From: Paenisporosarcina cavernae
GTDB lineage: Bacteria; Bacillota; Bacilli; Bacillales_A; Planococcaceae
Assembly (NCBI RefSeq): GCF_003595195.1
Contig: NZ_CP032418.1
Location: forward strand, 1,376,501-1,440,500
Direction of reading: 5' to 3'
Length of the DNA stretch: 64,000 nucleotides
A program made the translations under genes and the position numbers. The stretch's first letter is position 1; every line of letters begins with the position of its first letter. Positions 51,177 through 62,565 of the stretch are shown here, piece by piece. A model generated the notes under the pieces. It ran no database searches. It had not been told where the DNA came from and saw nothing but the letters and a program-made list of their open reading frames with translations.

Positions 51177-52298
51177 TTAATCGATATATTTGCTCTTGTT
51201 TTCTAAATGCTCTTGATAGGTTGTTGCAAAATGATTTTTTCCTTCTGAATCAGCAAGGAAATAAACAAAATCTGTATCTGGTGCATTCAATACTGCTTCA
51301 ATAGAAGAAACACCGGCATTTGCAATTGGTCCTGGTGGTAACCCAGTGTGTAAATACGTATTGTAAGGACTTTCTGTTTCTAAATCATCCAATAACACTC
51401 GGTCTTTATGTGATCCTAACGAATAAAGCACTGTCGGATCCGTTTGAAGTGGCATTGGAGGTTCTGCATTCATTCGATTATAAAATACACTTGCAATTGT
51501 TGCTCTGTCAGAGGCTTCTGTGGCTTCTTCTTCTAACAACGACGCAAATGTCAATAACCAATGAACGGATTGACCTTCTGCTAGCATTTCCGTATATGGG
51601 GTTACGGCTTTTTGCGTTGCCGTTAACATTTGTTCCACAATGGAACGTAATGTTGGATTTTCTTCATAAAAATCATACGTCGCGGGAAATAAATAGCCCT
51701 CTAAATTATAACGGATTGCCTCATTTGATACTTCTTCCGTAATAAGATTAGGATATTTAGCTTTCATTTCTTCAATAAACCCTTCATCCGTCACTAAATC
51801 CATGAATTCATCCGCCGAGTAATTCGTTTTAGAAGCAATGATATCCGCAATTTCTTCTAAGTTTACACCCTCACGTACGGTTAACTTGAAAACTGGCTCG
51901 CGATATACTTTTCCCGTTTTTAAACTTGTAATTAATTCATCAAATGTCATAGATTGAGTTAACGCGTAATCCCCTGCTTGGAAATCAGACTCATTATTAA
52001 ACTTCGCATAATATTTAAATATTCTCGCGTCGCGAATAATGTTATTTTTCTCTAATAAAGCAGAAATCGAATCTAAATTCGATCCTATAGGCACATTAAT
52101 TTCAATAATATCTTTTGCATTTTCATTAACCGGTTGTAAGCCTTCCTTCACATAATTATACCCAAAGTAAGCAGCTACACCGACTACTAAAAAGAGGACC
52201 AGCACAATAATAAATACAATTTTACGTACTATCTTTACTTCCTTTTTCTTTTCTTTCATACGCTCGAACATAATCTCTTTTTTTGATTCATTTTCCAA
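51177..52298 (-). CDS. mltG: Endolytic murein transglycosylase MltG
   Basis: 373 residues. One membrane helix (IVFIIVLVLFLVVGVAAYFG), a LysM-like domain (GSNLDSISALLEKN) and the YceG domain with the catalytic Glu in FASLLEEEA. It cuts nascent glycan strands and sets their length. Start ATG with a weak binding site in GGGGGAATCCC. Confidence 0.93.
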   Translation of the reverse strand: MENESKKEIMFERMKEKKKEVKIVRKIVFIIVLVLFLVVGVAAYFGYNYVKEGLQPVNENAKDIIEINVPIGSNLDSISALLEKNNIIRDARIFKYYAKFNNESDFQAGDYALTQSMTFDELITSLKTGKVYREPVFKLTVREGVNLEEIADIIASKTNYSADEFMDLVTDEGFIEEMKAKYPNLITEEVSNEAIRYNLEGYLFPATYDFYEENPTLRSIVEQMLTATQKAVTPYTEMLAEGQSVHWLLTFASLLEEEATEASDRATIASVFYNRMNAEPPMPLQTDPTVLYSLGSHKDRVLLDDLETESPYNTYLHTGLPPGPIANAGVSSIEAVLNAPDTDFVYFLADSEGKNHFATTYQEHLENKSKYID

Positions 52299-52633
52299 TT
52301 GGGATTCCCCCTCTATCTTTTCCTATTATACAGTTGTCCACTCAAAAGCAAAAGTAAGAATACGAGGAAAAATGGATAAATGCGTCGTAAATGTACTTAC
52401 TTTGAAATACTGTGTCATGAACTAGTAAATGATACGTAATTCAGACGTTCTTCTACCGAAAAAGTTTCGAGTCAAAGTTATATTGGAGCTAGCGGAAAAT
52501 CAATCGTTTCATCTTGATGATCGATTCTACAAGGATAGCGTTTGATTCATTGTATAGACCGCTCTATTCCTGCGCATAATTTAAAAGTAGATTTCAAGTC
52601 TTTAGCTTTTTTCTATTATGGGAATTTGAAATG
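52299..52633. other. Gap between mltG and yrzB, no gene
   Basis: 335 bases with no reading frame of coding character on either strand. It must contain the mltG promoter; no strong -35/-10 pair was found. The 3' end is the yrzB terminator. Confidence 0.5.
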
Positions 52634-52664
52634 AAAAAACGACCAACAAGAATCGTTGGTCGTT
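52634..52664 (-). terminator. yrzB operon terminator
   Basis: On the minus strand AACGACCAAC-GATTCTT-GTTGGTCGTT and a T-run: a perfect 10-bp stem ending the alaS-yrzL-ruvX-yrzB operon. Confidence 0.92.
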
Positions 52665-52683
52665 TCGCTATGACAAGTATACC

Positions 52684-52977
52684 TTAGTTTTCTTCCTCTT
52701 CTTCTTCATCTAAGAACGTGTTTAACATTTCTTCAATCATTTCCCACTCTTCGTCTGTTTCAATTGGAAGAAGTTCTCCATCTGTTCCATCTTCGTTAGG
52801 CATGAACGCTGAAGCATGGATTTCAATTTCGCCATCTTCATCTTCATCTGCGCCTACCGGATAGTATAGTACGTAAGATTTTTCAAATTCTTCTGATTCA
52901 AATGTAAAAAGCACTTCACAAAGTTGTTCGTTTCCGTTTTCATCTACTACTGTAATATTTTCTTGTCCGTGTTCCAT
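52684..52977 (-). CDS. yrzB: YrzB-family protein (DUF1292)
   Basis: 97 residues, acidic with an [17 protein letters not shown]-like end and the DUF1292 core ([19 protein letters not shown]). Last gene of the alaS operon. Function unknown. Confidence 0.88.
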   Translation of the reverse strand: MEHGQENITVVDENGNEQLCEVLFTFESEEFEKSYVLYYPVGADEDEDGEIEIHASAFMPNEDGTDGELLPIETDEEWEMIEEMLNTFLDEEEEEEN

Positions 52978-52983
52978 GTTTGC

Positions 52984-53409
52984 TCACCTCATATTAGATT
53001 TGCTATCTAAATAGCCTTGTAAAATCATCACTGCGGCCATCTTATCGATGACTTGTTTGCGTTTTTTTCGACTCACATCTGCACTAATTAGCATTTTTTC
53101 CGCTGCCGATGTTGTTAATCTCTCGTCCCAAAGTGTAACAGGGTGGTGAAAAGTCTCTTGTAAGAGCTCTGCATATCGTTCACTCGCTTCTGCTCTTGGT
53201 CCGATCGTGTTATTCATGTTCTTCGGATAACCGACGACAAATTCTGTTACTTGATGTTGGGAAACAAGTTCTTTTACTCGTTCCATTCCAAACTGACCGT
53301 TCGCTTCATCGATTTTAATCGTTTCGATTCCTTGAGCAGTCCACCCCAGGGCATCACTAATGGCGATTCCTACGGTTTTTGTTCCAACATCCATTCCCAT
53401 TATTCTCAT
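52984..53409 (-). CDS. ruvX: RuvX/YqgF (Holliday junction resolvase-like)
   Basis: 141 residues. RNase H-like fold with [17 protein letters not shown] (Asp6), the [11 protein letters not shown] segment and [12 protein letters not shown]. It processes pre-16S rRNA. Its first codons overlap yrzL by one base. Confidence 0.93.
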   Translation of the reverse strand: MRIMGMDVGTKTVGIAISDALGWTAQGIETIKIDEANGQFGMERVKELVSQHQVTEFVVGYPKNMNNTIGPRAEASERYAELLQETFHHPVTLWDERLTTSAAEKMLISADVSRKKRKQVIDKMAAVMILQGYLDSKSNMR

Positions 53410-53678
53410 TACTTTTCCTCGTTATTCTTCTTAATATAAAATTTCACCAGTTCTTCTAAAATCTCATCTCGTTCTAACTTACGGATTAAGTTTCTAGCAT
53501 CTTGATGACGAGGAATGTAAGCAGGGTCACCTGAAAGTAAATAACCAACAATTTGATTGATGGGATTGTACCCTTTTTCCTCAAGCGAAGTATGAACATG
53601 TAACATCACTTGTTTTACTTCCTGTTCCACCGATTCTTCAGGGAAATTGAACTTCATCGTTTGGTCAAATGAACTCAT
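53409..53678 (-). CDS. yrzL: IreB-family regulatory protein (YrzL, DUF965)
   Basis: 89 residues from ATG after [26 protein letters not shown] (about 47 to 66) is the family core. In enterococci the homologue IreB is phosphorylated by IreK. The gene lies between alaS and ruvX, as in Bacillus. Confidence 0.92.
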   Translation of the reverse strand: MSSFDQTMKFNFPEESVEQEVKQVMLHVHTSLEEKGYNPINQIVGYLLSGDPAYIPRHQDARNLIRKLERDEILEELVKFYIKKNNEEK

Positions 53679-53760
53679 GATCAGCACCTCACTTTCCTAG
53701 CAGTCCTTGTAATACCCGAATTACTAGTACCATTTCAGTATACAGTATTGTTCTTACAAG

Positions 53761-56385
53761 TTAAATTGATTTGACATAATCATACACAGATTGAAGTGCC
53801 GCATCAAGTTTTGAAGGATCCTTTGCACCAGCCATCGCCATATCTGGTCGACCGCCACCTTTTCCGTCACATTGCATAGCGACGTGATTGACGAGTTTCC
53901 CTGCATGATAATTTGTTCCCTCTAAATCTTTTGTTACGCCGGAAATAAGCATTACTTTTCCTTCATTGACCGCTGCAAGCAAAAGAACTCCTTTAGATAC
54001 TTTCGATTTCAAGTCATCCATCAGTTGACGTAATTGGTTGTTGTCTTTTGCCTCCACTTTTGCACTTAATACTTGAACTTCTCCAAAAGTTTGTATTTGA
54101 TCGAGTAAATTGCCAGATTGGTTACTTGCTAATTTTGAAGAAAGTGATTCATTTTCTTTTTGTAGCTGCTTCATATCTACCAATAGAGCATTTACTTTTT
54201 GAATGACATCTTTTTTCGTCGATTTTACTAACGATGCAACTTCATCCAGTTGTGATTCTTGTTCTTTAAGGAATAAAAATGCAGATCTACCCGTTACTGC
54301 TTCAATTCGACGAGTACCTGCTCCAATTCCACTTTCAGATACCAGTTTAAATAAACCAATTTGAGAGGTACTTTGAACGTGACAACCACCACACAACTCA
54401 AGTGAGTAGTCTCCTACAGAAACCACACGAACAATATCTCCGTATTTTTCCCCGAAAAGAGCCATTGCACCCATTTCTTTTGCTTCGTTAATGCCATGAT
54501 ATCCAGTGACAACTTGTAGGTTTTGCCAAATTGCTTCATTTACTTTAGTTTCAATACGTTCTAATTCCTCTGGGCTCATTTGTCCAAAATGAGAAAAGTC
54601 AAAACGTAAGCGTTCAGGACCAACGTATGAACCTGCTTGGTTTACATGTGTACCTAAAACTTCTTTTAGTGCTTGGTGTAGTAAATGAGTTGCTGTGTGA
54701 TTTTTGATGGTTTCATTTCGTAAATCCATATTTACAGTTGCTGTCACTTCATCTCCAATTGAAAGTTCCCCCGATGCAACGAAAGCAGTATGGAGATTTT
54801 GTCCATTTGGAGCTTTCTGAACATCTTTAATCTCAACAGTAGCCATATCACTTACTAGCTGTCCTTCGTCTGCAATTTGTCCGCCGCTTTCTGCATAAAA
54901 TGGCGTTTCATTCAAAATAAGTTGTACGGTATCACCTTCCTGAACCGAATTAACGAGTTGTCCATCTTTTACAATGCGCACGACTTGAGAGGTAATTGTT
55001 GTCGTATCGTAACCGACAAATTTGCTTTCGTCTTTAAGGTTACCTAGAACTTCTGATTGAACTTGCATGGAGTCGACATCTTTTCGCGCAGCACGAGCTC
55101 TATCCCGTTGCGAATTCAGTGCTTGTTCAAAGCCAACCATGTCCACAGTCATACCTGATTCTTGCGCAAATTCTTCTGTTAACTCCACTGGGAATCCATA
55201 CGTATCGTATAGCTTAAACGCATCTTCTCCTGGAATTTTAGTAGAATTTACCTTTTGTTGTTGTGCGATCACTGTTGTTAAAATATCTAGTCCGCCTTGC
55301 AACGTTTCGTGGAATCTTTCTTCTTCTGTTTTCATTACTTTCATAATGAAGTCCTTTTTCTCCAATACTTCTGGATAGAAGTCGACCATAATTTCCCCTA
55401 CTACCGGTACGAGTGTATATAAAAACGGACGATCAATTCCCAATGTCTTTGCGTAACGCACTGCACGTCGTAGTAAACGACGTAACACGTATCCTCTTCC
55501 TTCATTGGACGGAAGTGCACCGTCTCCAATGGCAAACGCAACAGTTCGTACATGATCGGCGATCACTTTGTATGCAACCATGGAAGAATCATCGTGACCA
55601 TAACTAACGGATGCTAATTTTTCGGTTTCACGAATAATTGGCATGAACAAATCAGTCTCAAAATTCGTTGGAACATCTTGAACAACACATGCCATACGTT
55701 CTAATCCCATACCTGTATCAATGTTTTGTTTTGGAAGTGGTGTGTACGTATGGTCTGGATTATGGTTAAATTCAGAGAATACAAGATTCCAGATTTCTAA
55801 GTAACGCTCATTTTCTCCCCCCGGGAACATCTCCTCTGCCGGGTCGTTTTGACCGTAACTTTCACCGCGATCATAAAATATTTCTGAGTTTGGCCCACTT
55901 GGACCTTCCCCGATATCCCAGAAGTTACCCTCTAAACGAATAATTCTGTCTTCTGGTATACCAATAAGATCTCTCCACATTGCATACGCTTCTTCGTCTT
56001 CTGGATGAACCGTAACGGACAATTTTTCTGGATCAAATCCCATCCATTTTTTATCAGTTAAAAATTCCCATGCCCACTCAATTGCTTCTTTTTTAAAATA
56101 TTCTCCAATTGAAAAGTTGCCAAGCATTTCAAAAAAAGTATGATGTCGAGCGGTAATTCCCACGTTTTCGATATCATTTGTTCGAATCGATTTTTGAGCG
56201 TTTGTGATACGTGGATTCGATGGAACTACACGTCCATCAAAGTATTTCTTTAATGTTGCAACACCGCTATTAATCCAAAGTAGTGATGCATCATTAATAG
56301 GAACTAGTGGTGCACTTGGCTCAATTGCATGCTCCTTTTCTACGAAAAAATCTAAGTATTTTCTTCTAATTTCTGCTGCTTTCAT
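53761..56385 (-). CDS. alaS: Alanyl-tRNA synthetase
   Basis: 874 residues (an ATG two codons upstream is possible). Class II catalytic core with [18 protein letters not shown], the editing-domain zinc site in [11 protein letters not shown] and CGGCHVQ, and a C-terminal DHHA1 domain ([16 protein letters not shown]). Under T-box control. First gene of its operon. Confidence 0.97.
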   Translation of the reverse strand: MKAAEIRRKYLDFFVEKEHAIEPSAPLVPINDASLLWINSGVATLKKYFDGRVVPSNPRITNAQKSIRTNDIENVGITARHHTFFEMLGNFSIGEYFKKEAIEWAWEFLTDKKWMGFDPEKLSVTVHPEDEEAYAMWRDLIGIPEDRIIRLEGNFWDIGEGPSGPNSEIFYDRGESYGQNDPAEEMFPGGENERYLEIWNLVFSEFNHNPDHTYTPLPKQNIDTGMGLERMACVVQDVPTNFETDLFMPIIRETEKLASVSYGHDDSSMVAYKVIADHVRTVAFAIGDGALPSNEGRGYVLRRLLRRAVRYAKTLGIDRPFLYTLVPVVGEIMVDFYPEVLEKKDFIMKVMKTEEERFHETLQGGLDILTTVIAQQQKVNSTKIPGEDAFKLYDTYGFPVELTEEFAQESGMTVDMVGFEQALNSQRDRARAARKDVDSMQVQSEVLGNLKDESKFVGYDTTTITSQVVRIVKDGQLVNSVQEGDTVQLILNETPFYAESGGQIADEGQLVSDMATVEIKDVQKAPNGQNLHTAFVASGELSIGDEVTATVNMDLRNETIKNHTATHLLHQALKEVLGTHVNQAGSYVGPERLRFDFSHFGQMSPEELERIETKVNEAIWQNLQVVTGYHGINEAKEMGAMALFGEKYGDIVRVVSVGDYSLELCGGCHVQSTSQIGLFKLVSESGIGAGTRRIEAVTGRSAFLFLKEQESQLDEVASLVKSTKKDVIQKVNALLVDMKQLQKENESLSSKLASNQSGNLLDQIQTFGEVQVLSAKVEAKDNNQLRQLMDDLKSKVSKGVLLLAAVNEGKVMLISGVTKDLEGTNYHAGKLVNHVAMQCDGKGGGRPDMAMAGAKDPSKLDAALQSVYDYVKSI

Positions 56386-56402
56386 GTTCATCTTCCTCCT
56401 TT

Positions 56403-56638
56403 TACATAATAAAAAGCCCTCATCCCTAAAAAGAAGGGACGAAGACTATACGTTTCGCGGTACCACCCTAGTTACAGTATACATACTGTCGCTCGAATTG
56501 CCTTAACGCGGCATACGGCAGGGATTAGCTGCACTCCGAAGTAGCGTGTATTAAACGATCTGGTGATGTTTCAGCACTTCCATCACTCTCTAAATCAGAT
56601 TCCTTTATAATACGATCTCCATCAATGTTTTCATTTAT
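56403..56638 (-). promoter_or_regulatory. T-box leader of alaS
   Basis: The hallmark AGGGTGGTACCGCG lies at 56455-56468 (minus strand). Stem I begins near AGAGAGTGATGG and pairs GTGATG with CATCAC and GTATTA with TAATAC. The terminator GTCTTCGTCCCT/AGGGATGAGGGC with a T-run lies 3'. Uncharged tRNA-Ala would pair with the T-box and let transcription go on. I could not place the specifier codon (GCN expected) securely. Confidence 0.93.
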
Positions 56639-56644
56639 GTTTGA

Positions 56645-56673
56645 ATTATAGAAAAGTTCTTTGTTGATGTCAA
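56645..56673 (-). promoter_or_regulatory. alaS promoter, perfect consensus
   Basis: TTGACA, 17 bases, TATAAT on the minus strand, all 12 consensus bases matched, placed between recD2 and the T-box leader. Confidence 0.92.
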
Positions 56674-56681
56674 ATGGTTCT

Positions 56682-59033
56682 TTACATAAAATCGGTGGGA
56701 GAAATATTGTCCATACCAATCATCGGGTGAATAAGTAAATAATTCGTTTGTTGTAATCCCTCAATCTCTACCACTGGTTCTTCTGACTTATTCGCTGAAG
56801 TCATTCCTTCACCGGATAATCTTTCCTTTAAGGAAGTAAGTCTTTCTAAATCCGATGTTCGACTCACACCCATGCGGAACACAGATTCTTCACCGCATAG
56901 GATTAAGAAATCCTTTGCTCGTGTAATAGCTGTATAAAGCAAATTTTTTCGCAGCATTTTGTGATAGGACCTGACAACAGGCATTATCACAATTGGAAAT
57001 TCCGAGCCTTGCGATTTATGAATCGAACAACAATAAGCTAATGTAAGTTGATTTAAATCGCTGCGAGTATATGTTACTTCATTCCCGTCAAAATCAACGA
57101 CGATTAATTCTTGTTTTTCTATGGTTTCATTCGCTCGGAAAATACTAATAACTTCTCCCATATCTCCATTAAAGACATTACTTTCCGGTTGATTCACGAG
57201 CTGCAATACTTTGTCTCCGATCCGATAAATCGTATCTCCAAATTGTACTTCTTTTCTACCAGTTGTATTAGGATTCACCATTTCTTGAATCATTTTGTTT
57301 AATGCATCTATCCCTGCCGGACCTCTGTACATTGGTGCAAGCACTTGAATATCTTTCATCGTATGCCCTTTTGATAACGCACTCTTCACAACTTGTTCTA
57401 CTACTTGTGGAATTTGCTCAGTGGAAGCTGGTAAAAAAGAGCGGTCAGAAGTTTTCTCCACAAGAGAGGGAGGTAATTCATTTCGTTTCATCTGATGGGC
57501 AAGCTCTATAATAGATGAGCCTGAACTTTGACGGTAAATATCCGTTAATTCCACGGTTTCAATTTTATTCGAAGCTAATAAGTCCTTTAACACTTGTCCT
57601 GGTCCAACTGGTGGTAATTGATCTTGATCTCCTACAAAAACTAGTTGTGCAGATTCAGGAATAGATTTTAATAACTGATGTGCTAGCCAAGTATCTACCA
57701 TCGACATTTCATCTATTATGATGAGCTTTGCTTCCAATAATTTTTCAGTTTCTTCTTCTTTTTCTTGACCTGTAAAACCTAATAAACGATGAATGGTGCT
57801 GGCAGGTAACCCGGTGGACTCTTGCAGTCGTTTCGCAGCTCGCCCTGTCGGAGCTGCTAAAACGATTGGAAACGGAAGATCTTTTTTACGATACTCTGTC
57901 GGATCAAGCGTTTCACCATGTAAATTGGCGAAAACCTCCACTAGTCCTCTGACAACTGTCGTTTTCCCTGTGCCAGGGCCGCCTGTTAATAATAAAACAG
58001 AAGAATTCATCGCTTTTTCAATCGCGTCTACTTGTGTATTGGCATATTGAACGCCTAAATTTTCTTCTACTTTACCAAGTGATTTTCGAATATCAGCTAC
58101 TGGAAATTTGTCGCGATCACTATTCGTCGCGATCAACGCTTCCATTTTGGACACAATTCCTACTTCTGAAAAATAGAGAGAAGGTAAATAAAAGTTGGTT
58201 GACTCGCCGCAGAGTTTACTTTCCTCTACAAGTTCTAGTGCAGCAGACGTAATCGATTCGATCGTCACATCATTCGAATGACTGGAATGCAGCAATTCTT
58301 GAACTTGTGGCAAAAGATTTTCTGCTGGGACATACACATGTCCTTCCTGTAAAGAAGCAGTATTAATCGTATGTAAAATCGCTGCTTTTATTCGAGAAGG
58401 ATGGTCTCCAGAAATACCTAATTTATAGGCTAATTCATCTGCTCGATGAAACCCGACGCCTTCTACATCCTCAATCAATCGATATGGGTTTTCTGTTAAA
58501 GCGGATACTGTTTCTTCTCTATAGGTTTGGTATATTTTCATCCCTAACTGAGCACCAAAACCCCATTCGTTCAATTGTATGAGAACTTTTTCTAAACCGA
58601 GATTTTGTTCAATTAGGTGTTTCACTGATTCCTTTTTTTCTTTTTTGATCTTCACGCGATTTAACGCTTCCGGGTCATCCATTATTAGTCGTAAAGCATT
58701 CGGACCTAATGTCTTAACGATTTGCTCCGCCGTCTTTTTCCCGATACCAGGAAATAAATCACTGGATAAATAAGTTACAATTCCTTGCTCCGTTTCTGGA
58801 ACTTCTTTCGAAAACTGTGTGACTTGGAATTGCATGCCATATTTCGGATGATTTTTTATTTCCCCGTTAAATCGGTAAAGTTCGTCTTGCATGAGGGATG
58901 GGAAATAACCCGTAACAATCAGTTCCTTCTCGTTGTAGTCCAAATCAGTGTCTTGGACTTTCAATTTTATAATCGAATACAGGTTATTCGCATTATGAAA
59001 TATGGTGACGACTGGTTTGCCAACTACAAACAA
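56682..59033 (-). CDS. recD2: RecD2-type DNA helicase
   Basis: 783 residues, TTG start after GGGAGGGAAGATCT. Two helix-hairpin-helix regions (SDLFPGIGKKTAEQIVK at about 92), the helicase with Walker A LLTGGPGTGKTTVVRG (about 340), IIDEMSMVDT and TLAYCCSIHKSQGSEF. A 5'-3' helicase for repair and replication restart. Located between yrrB and alaS. Confidence 0.94.
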   Translation of the reverse strand: MFVVGKPVVTIFHNANNLYSIIKLKVQDTDLDYNEKELIVTGYFPSLMQDELYRFNGEIKNHPKYGMQFQVTQFSKEVPETEQGIVTYLSSDLFPGIGKKTAEQIVKTLGPNALRLIMDDPEALNRVKIKKEKKESVKHLIEQNLGLEKVLIQLNEWGFGAQLGMKIYQTYREETVSALTENPYRLIEDVEGVGFHRADELAYKLGISGDHPSRIKAAILHTINTASLQEGHVYVPAENLLPQVQELLHSSHSNDVTIESITSAALELVEESKLCGESTNFYLPSLYFSEVGIVSKMEALIATNSDRDKFPVADIRKSLGKVEENLGVQYANTQVDAIEKAMNSSVLLLTGGPGTGKTTVVRGLVEVFANLHGETLDPTEYRKKDLPFPIVLAAPTGRAAKRLQESTGLPASTIHRLLGFTGQEKEEETEKLLEAKLIIIDEMSMVDTWLAHQLLKSIPESAQLVFVGDQDQLPPVGPGQVLKDLLASNKIETVELTDIYRQSSGSSIIELAHQMKRNELPPSLVEKTSDRSFLPASTEQIPQVVEQVVKSALSKGHTMKDIQVLAPMYRGPAGIDALNKMIQEMVNPNTTGRKEVQFGDTIYRIGDKVLQLVNQPESNVFNGDMGEVISIFRANETIEKQELIVVDFDGNEVTYTRSDLNQLTLAYCCSIHKSQGSEFPIVIMPVVRSYHKMLRKNLLYTAITRAKDFLILCGEESVFRMGVSRTSDLERLTSLKERLSGEGMTSANKSEEPVVEIEGLQQTNYLLIHPMIGMDNISPTDFM

Positions 59034-59046
59034 AGATCTTCCCTCC

Positions 59047-59703
59047 CTACTGTTTCATCGATAACATATCGTACACATAACGTGCTTGGTCAAAGTTCGG
59101 TTGTAATGTGACTGCTTGGTGTAAATGATGTTTTGCCGATTCGATATCTTCAGTCGAAACTGCGTACAATACACCAAGATTATAATGGGCATCTGCATTG
59201 TTTTCATCAAGCGCAAGTACGACGAAGAATTGTTCTTTCGCTTCTTCAAACATTTCAAGTGTCGCTAAACAAATTCCAAAGCTCAGCTGAATTTGAATAT
59301 CTTTTTTTTCCAGTTCCGCCGCTCGTTGATAATATGGTAAAGCAAGCTTTGTAGAACCCAAATTATCTAAGGATCTTGCTAACATATAATAGGCGTCTGC
59401 ACTCTTCAACTCATAACGAATGGCTTTTTCATAGAGCTTTGCCGCTTCTTCTAAACGTTCACTTTCAAAATATAAATTAGCCAATCCGTAATAAGCAGTA
59501 GCTGCTGATTCATCTAATGTGATGGCTTTTTGAAAAAATCGCTCAGCACGTTCTATCTCATTCATCCGAGCTAGTAAATTACCAAAATTGATATATCCAA
59601 TAGGATCGTTCGGAGCATCCTCAATCGCTTGATTAAAATGAATCGCCGCTTTTTCATAATCTTTCTCTTGCACAGCTTGAATTCCTAATTCCATTTCCGT
59701 CAT
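59047..59703 (-). CDS. yrrB: Tetratricopeptide repeat protein YrrB
   Basis: 218 residues from ATG after GGAGGTTCAT. About five TPR units (EKAAIHFNQAIEDAPNDPIG, ERAERFFQKAITLDESAATA and so on). A scaffold for protein contacts; partner unknown. Between mnmA and recD2, as in Bacillus. Confidence 0.9.
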   Translation of the reverse strand: MTEMELGIQAVQEKDYEKAAIHFNQAIEDAPNDPIGYINFGNLLARMNEIERAERFFQKAITLDESAATAYYGLANLYFESERLEEAAKLYEKAIRYELKSADAYYMLARSLDNLGSTKLALPYYQRAAELEKKDIQIQLSFGICLATLEMFEEAKEQFFVVLALDENNADAHYNLGVLYAVSTEDIESAKHHLHQAVTLQPNFDQARYVYDMLSMKQ

Positions 59704-59716
59704 ATGAACCTCCAGC

Positions 59717-60841
<1,125 letters not shown>

Positions 60842-60856
60842 TCACCTTTTTCTCAT

Positions 60857-61996
60857 TTATTTCACAAGTCTATGGATTATCTGTGATGTCATTTTTGCAA
60901 CATCTACTATATCTTCTTCCGTCAAATTCTCACCAAAACTAAAGCGAATAGAGTTTTGCAATTTCGGGGAATTCTCCGAGTGCATGGCAACTAGTACGTG
61001 TGATGGCTCCACCGCCCCAGCAGTACATGCCGACCCACTTGAAACAGCGATTCCTTCCATATCAAAATTGATTAGAAGAGTTTCTACGTCTGTTCCATCA
61101 AAGCTTACATTTAAAATATGTGGAAGACAAAACTCCTTCGAACCATTTACGGAAAATCGTACGTTTTCCTTTCTCCAAGTGGAAAGTAACAATTCCTTAA
61201 AATGAAGAAAACGTTTTGTTTTTATCTCACGTTCTTTTTCCAAGATTTTTACTGCTTCTGCAAAACCTATAATTGCCTGCACATTTTCTGTACCTGCACG
61301 GCGCTTTCGTTCTTGACTGCCACCATATGTTAATGATTGTAAAGGTGAATTTTTTTTCGCATAAAGCGCACCAATTCCTTTAGGACCATTAATTTTGTGG
61401 GAAGAAATGGAAAGTAAATCGACGCCTAAATCGCGGACGTCCATGTCTATCATTCCATATGCTTGAACTGCATCCGTATGAAAATATAAAGGAAGATCTT
61501 TTACTAATGATCCAATTTCTTTAATTGGCTGTATCGTTCCTACCTCATTGTTTCCGTACATAATGGAAAGAAGAATGGTATCTTCTCTTAGAGCATGTTT
61601 CACATCATTTAATGAAATTAACCCTTCAGAAGTTACAGGTAAATAAGTAACCTCAAAACCCTCTTTTTCCAGTTGATGAAAGGCATGCAATACAGCATGG
61701 TGTTCTATTTCTGACGTAATGACATGTTTGCCTTGATCTTTCATTGCTCTTGCAATCCCCAGAATGGCGAAATTATCAGCTTCCGTTCCACCAGAAGTAA
61801 AGATGATTTCGTTTAAATCTGCTTGAATACTTTTAGCGATCGTTGACCTTGCATCGTCTATATGTTTTCTAGCTTCTCGTCCAAAAGAATGAATACTAGA
61901 CGGGTTCCCAACAATGTGTGTACTGTTGCTCATCACTTCTAAAACAGAAGGATGCAGAGGAGTTGTTGCTGCATGGTCTAAATAATAAGTTTTCAC
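60857..61996 (-). CDS. Cysteine desulfurase (YrvO/NifS-IscS type)
   Basis: 379 residues from GTG after AAGGAGGAGAAACAA. PLP Lys in SISSHKINGPKGIGA, catalytic Cys in SSGSACTAG, start YYLDHAATTPLHP. It supplies sulfur to MnmA, matching its place beside it (YrvO in Bacillus). Other sulfur acceptors are possible. Confidence 0.94.
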   Translation of the reverse strand: MKTYYLDHAATTPLHPSVLEVMSNSTHIVGNPSSIHSFGREARKHIDDARSTIAKSIQADLNEIIFTSGGTEADNFAILGIARAMKDQGKHVITSEIEHHAVLHAFHQLEKEGFEVTYLPVTSEGLISLNDVKHALREDTILLSIMYGNNEVGTIQPIKEIGSLVKDLPLYFHTDAVQAYGMIDMDVRDLGVDLLSISSHKINGPKGIGALYAKKNSPLQSLTYGGSQERKRRAGTENVQAIIGFAEAVKILEKEREIKTKRFLHFKELLLSTWRKENVRFSVNGSKEFCLPHILNVSFDGTDVETLLINFDMEGIAVSSGSACTAGAVEPSHVLVAMHSENSPKLQNSIRFSFGENLTEEDIVDVAKMTSQIIHRLVK

Positions 61997-62009
61997 TTGT
62001 TTCTCCTCC

Positions 62010-62429
62010 TTAAATGTAGTACATATACCCATCATCTAAATCCGTGTCTGTATAATTTGCTAAGTCTTCTATTGTTGTTGTATCTAATACGTTTTTAACA
62101 GCATCTCTTATTTGAATCCATAAATGTTTCTGTGCAGCAGCTTCCTCTTCAATTCCTTCGACGGGTTGAATAGGACCTTCTAAAACACGAATTACATCAC
62201 CAGCTGAAATAGCACTTGGTTCATTTCCAAGCATATATCCGCCATATGCACCTCGTACACTTTTCACTAAACCATGATTACGAAGCGGCGATACTAATTG
62301 TTCTAAATAGGCTTCCGACAAATCGTTCTCGGATGCGATCTGTCTAAGTGGCACTGGCCCTTGTCCATACGTTTTGGCAAGCGCAATCATGATGGTCAAA
62401 CCGTATCTACCTTTTGTTGAAATTTTCAT
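62010..62429 (-). CDS. cymR: Cysteine metabolism repressor CymR (Rrf2 family)
   Basis: 139 residues. Winged helix with KGRYGLTIMIALA and VPLRQIASENDLSEAYLEQL. It contains no cysteine, so unlike IscR it cannot hold an Fe-S cluster; this fits CymR, which works in complex with CysK. It lies directly before the desulfurase gene, whose GTG overlaps close behind. Confidence 0.9.
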   Translation of the reverse strand: MKISTKGRYGLTIMIALAKTYGQGPVPLRQIASENDLSEAYLEQLVSPLRNHGLVKSVRGAYGGYMLGNEPSAISAGDVIRVLEGPIQPVEGIEEEAAAQKHLWIQIRDAVKNVLDTTTIEDLANYTDTDLDDGYMYYI

Positions 62430-62501
62430 CTATTTTTCACTCCTGAATACGACAAAATAACTTTCCATAGTATATCATAATTCAAGCATATTCCCTGTGA
62501 A

Positions 62502-62530
62502 ATGACTTTTCGCAAGTTACCTTCTATAAT
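62502..62530 (+). promoter_or_regulatory. rarA promoter
   Basis: ATGACT, 17-base spacer, TATAAT; the -10 is perfect, the -35 matches 4 of 6. The ATG lies about 35 bases downstream. Confidence 0.55.
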
Positions 62531-62565
62531 TAATAGAACAGATGTACGGATTGGAGTTGTCTTAT

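Noticed and set aside
56525-56719. 64-codon minus-strand frame between recD2 and alaS
   Set aside because: It spans the recD2 end, the promoter and T-box stem I, and has no ribosome-binding site.
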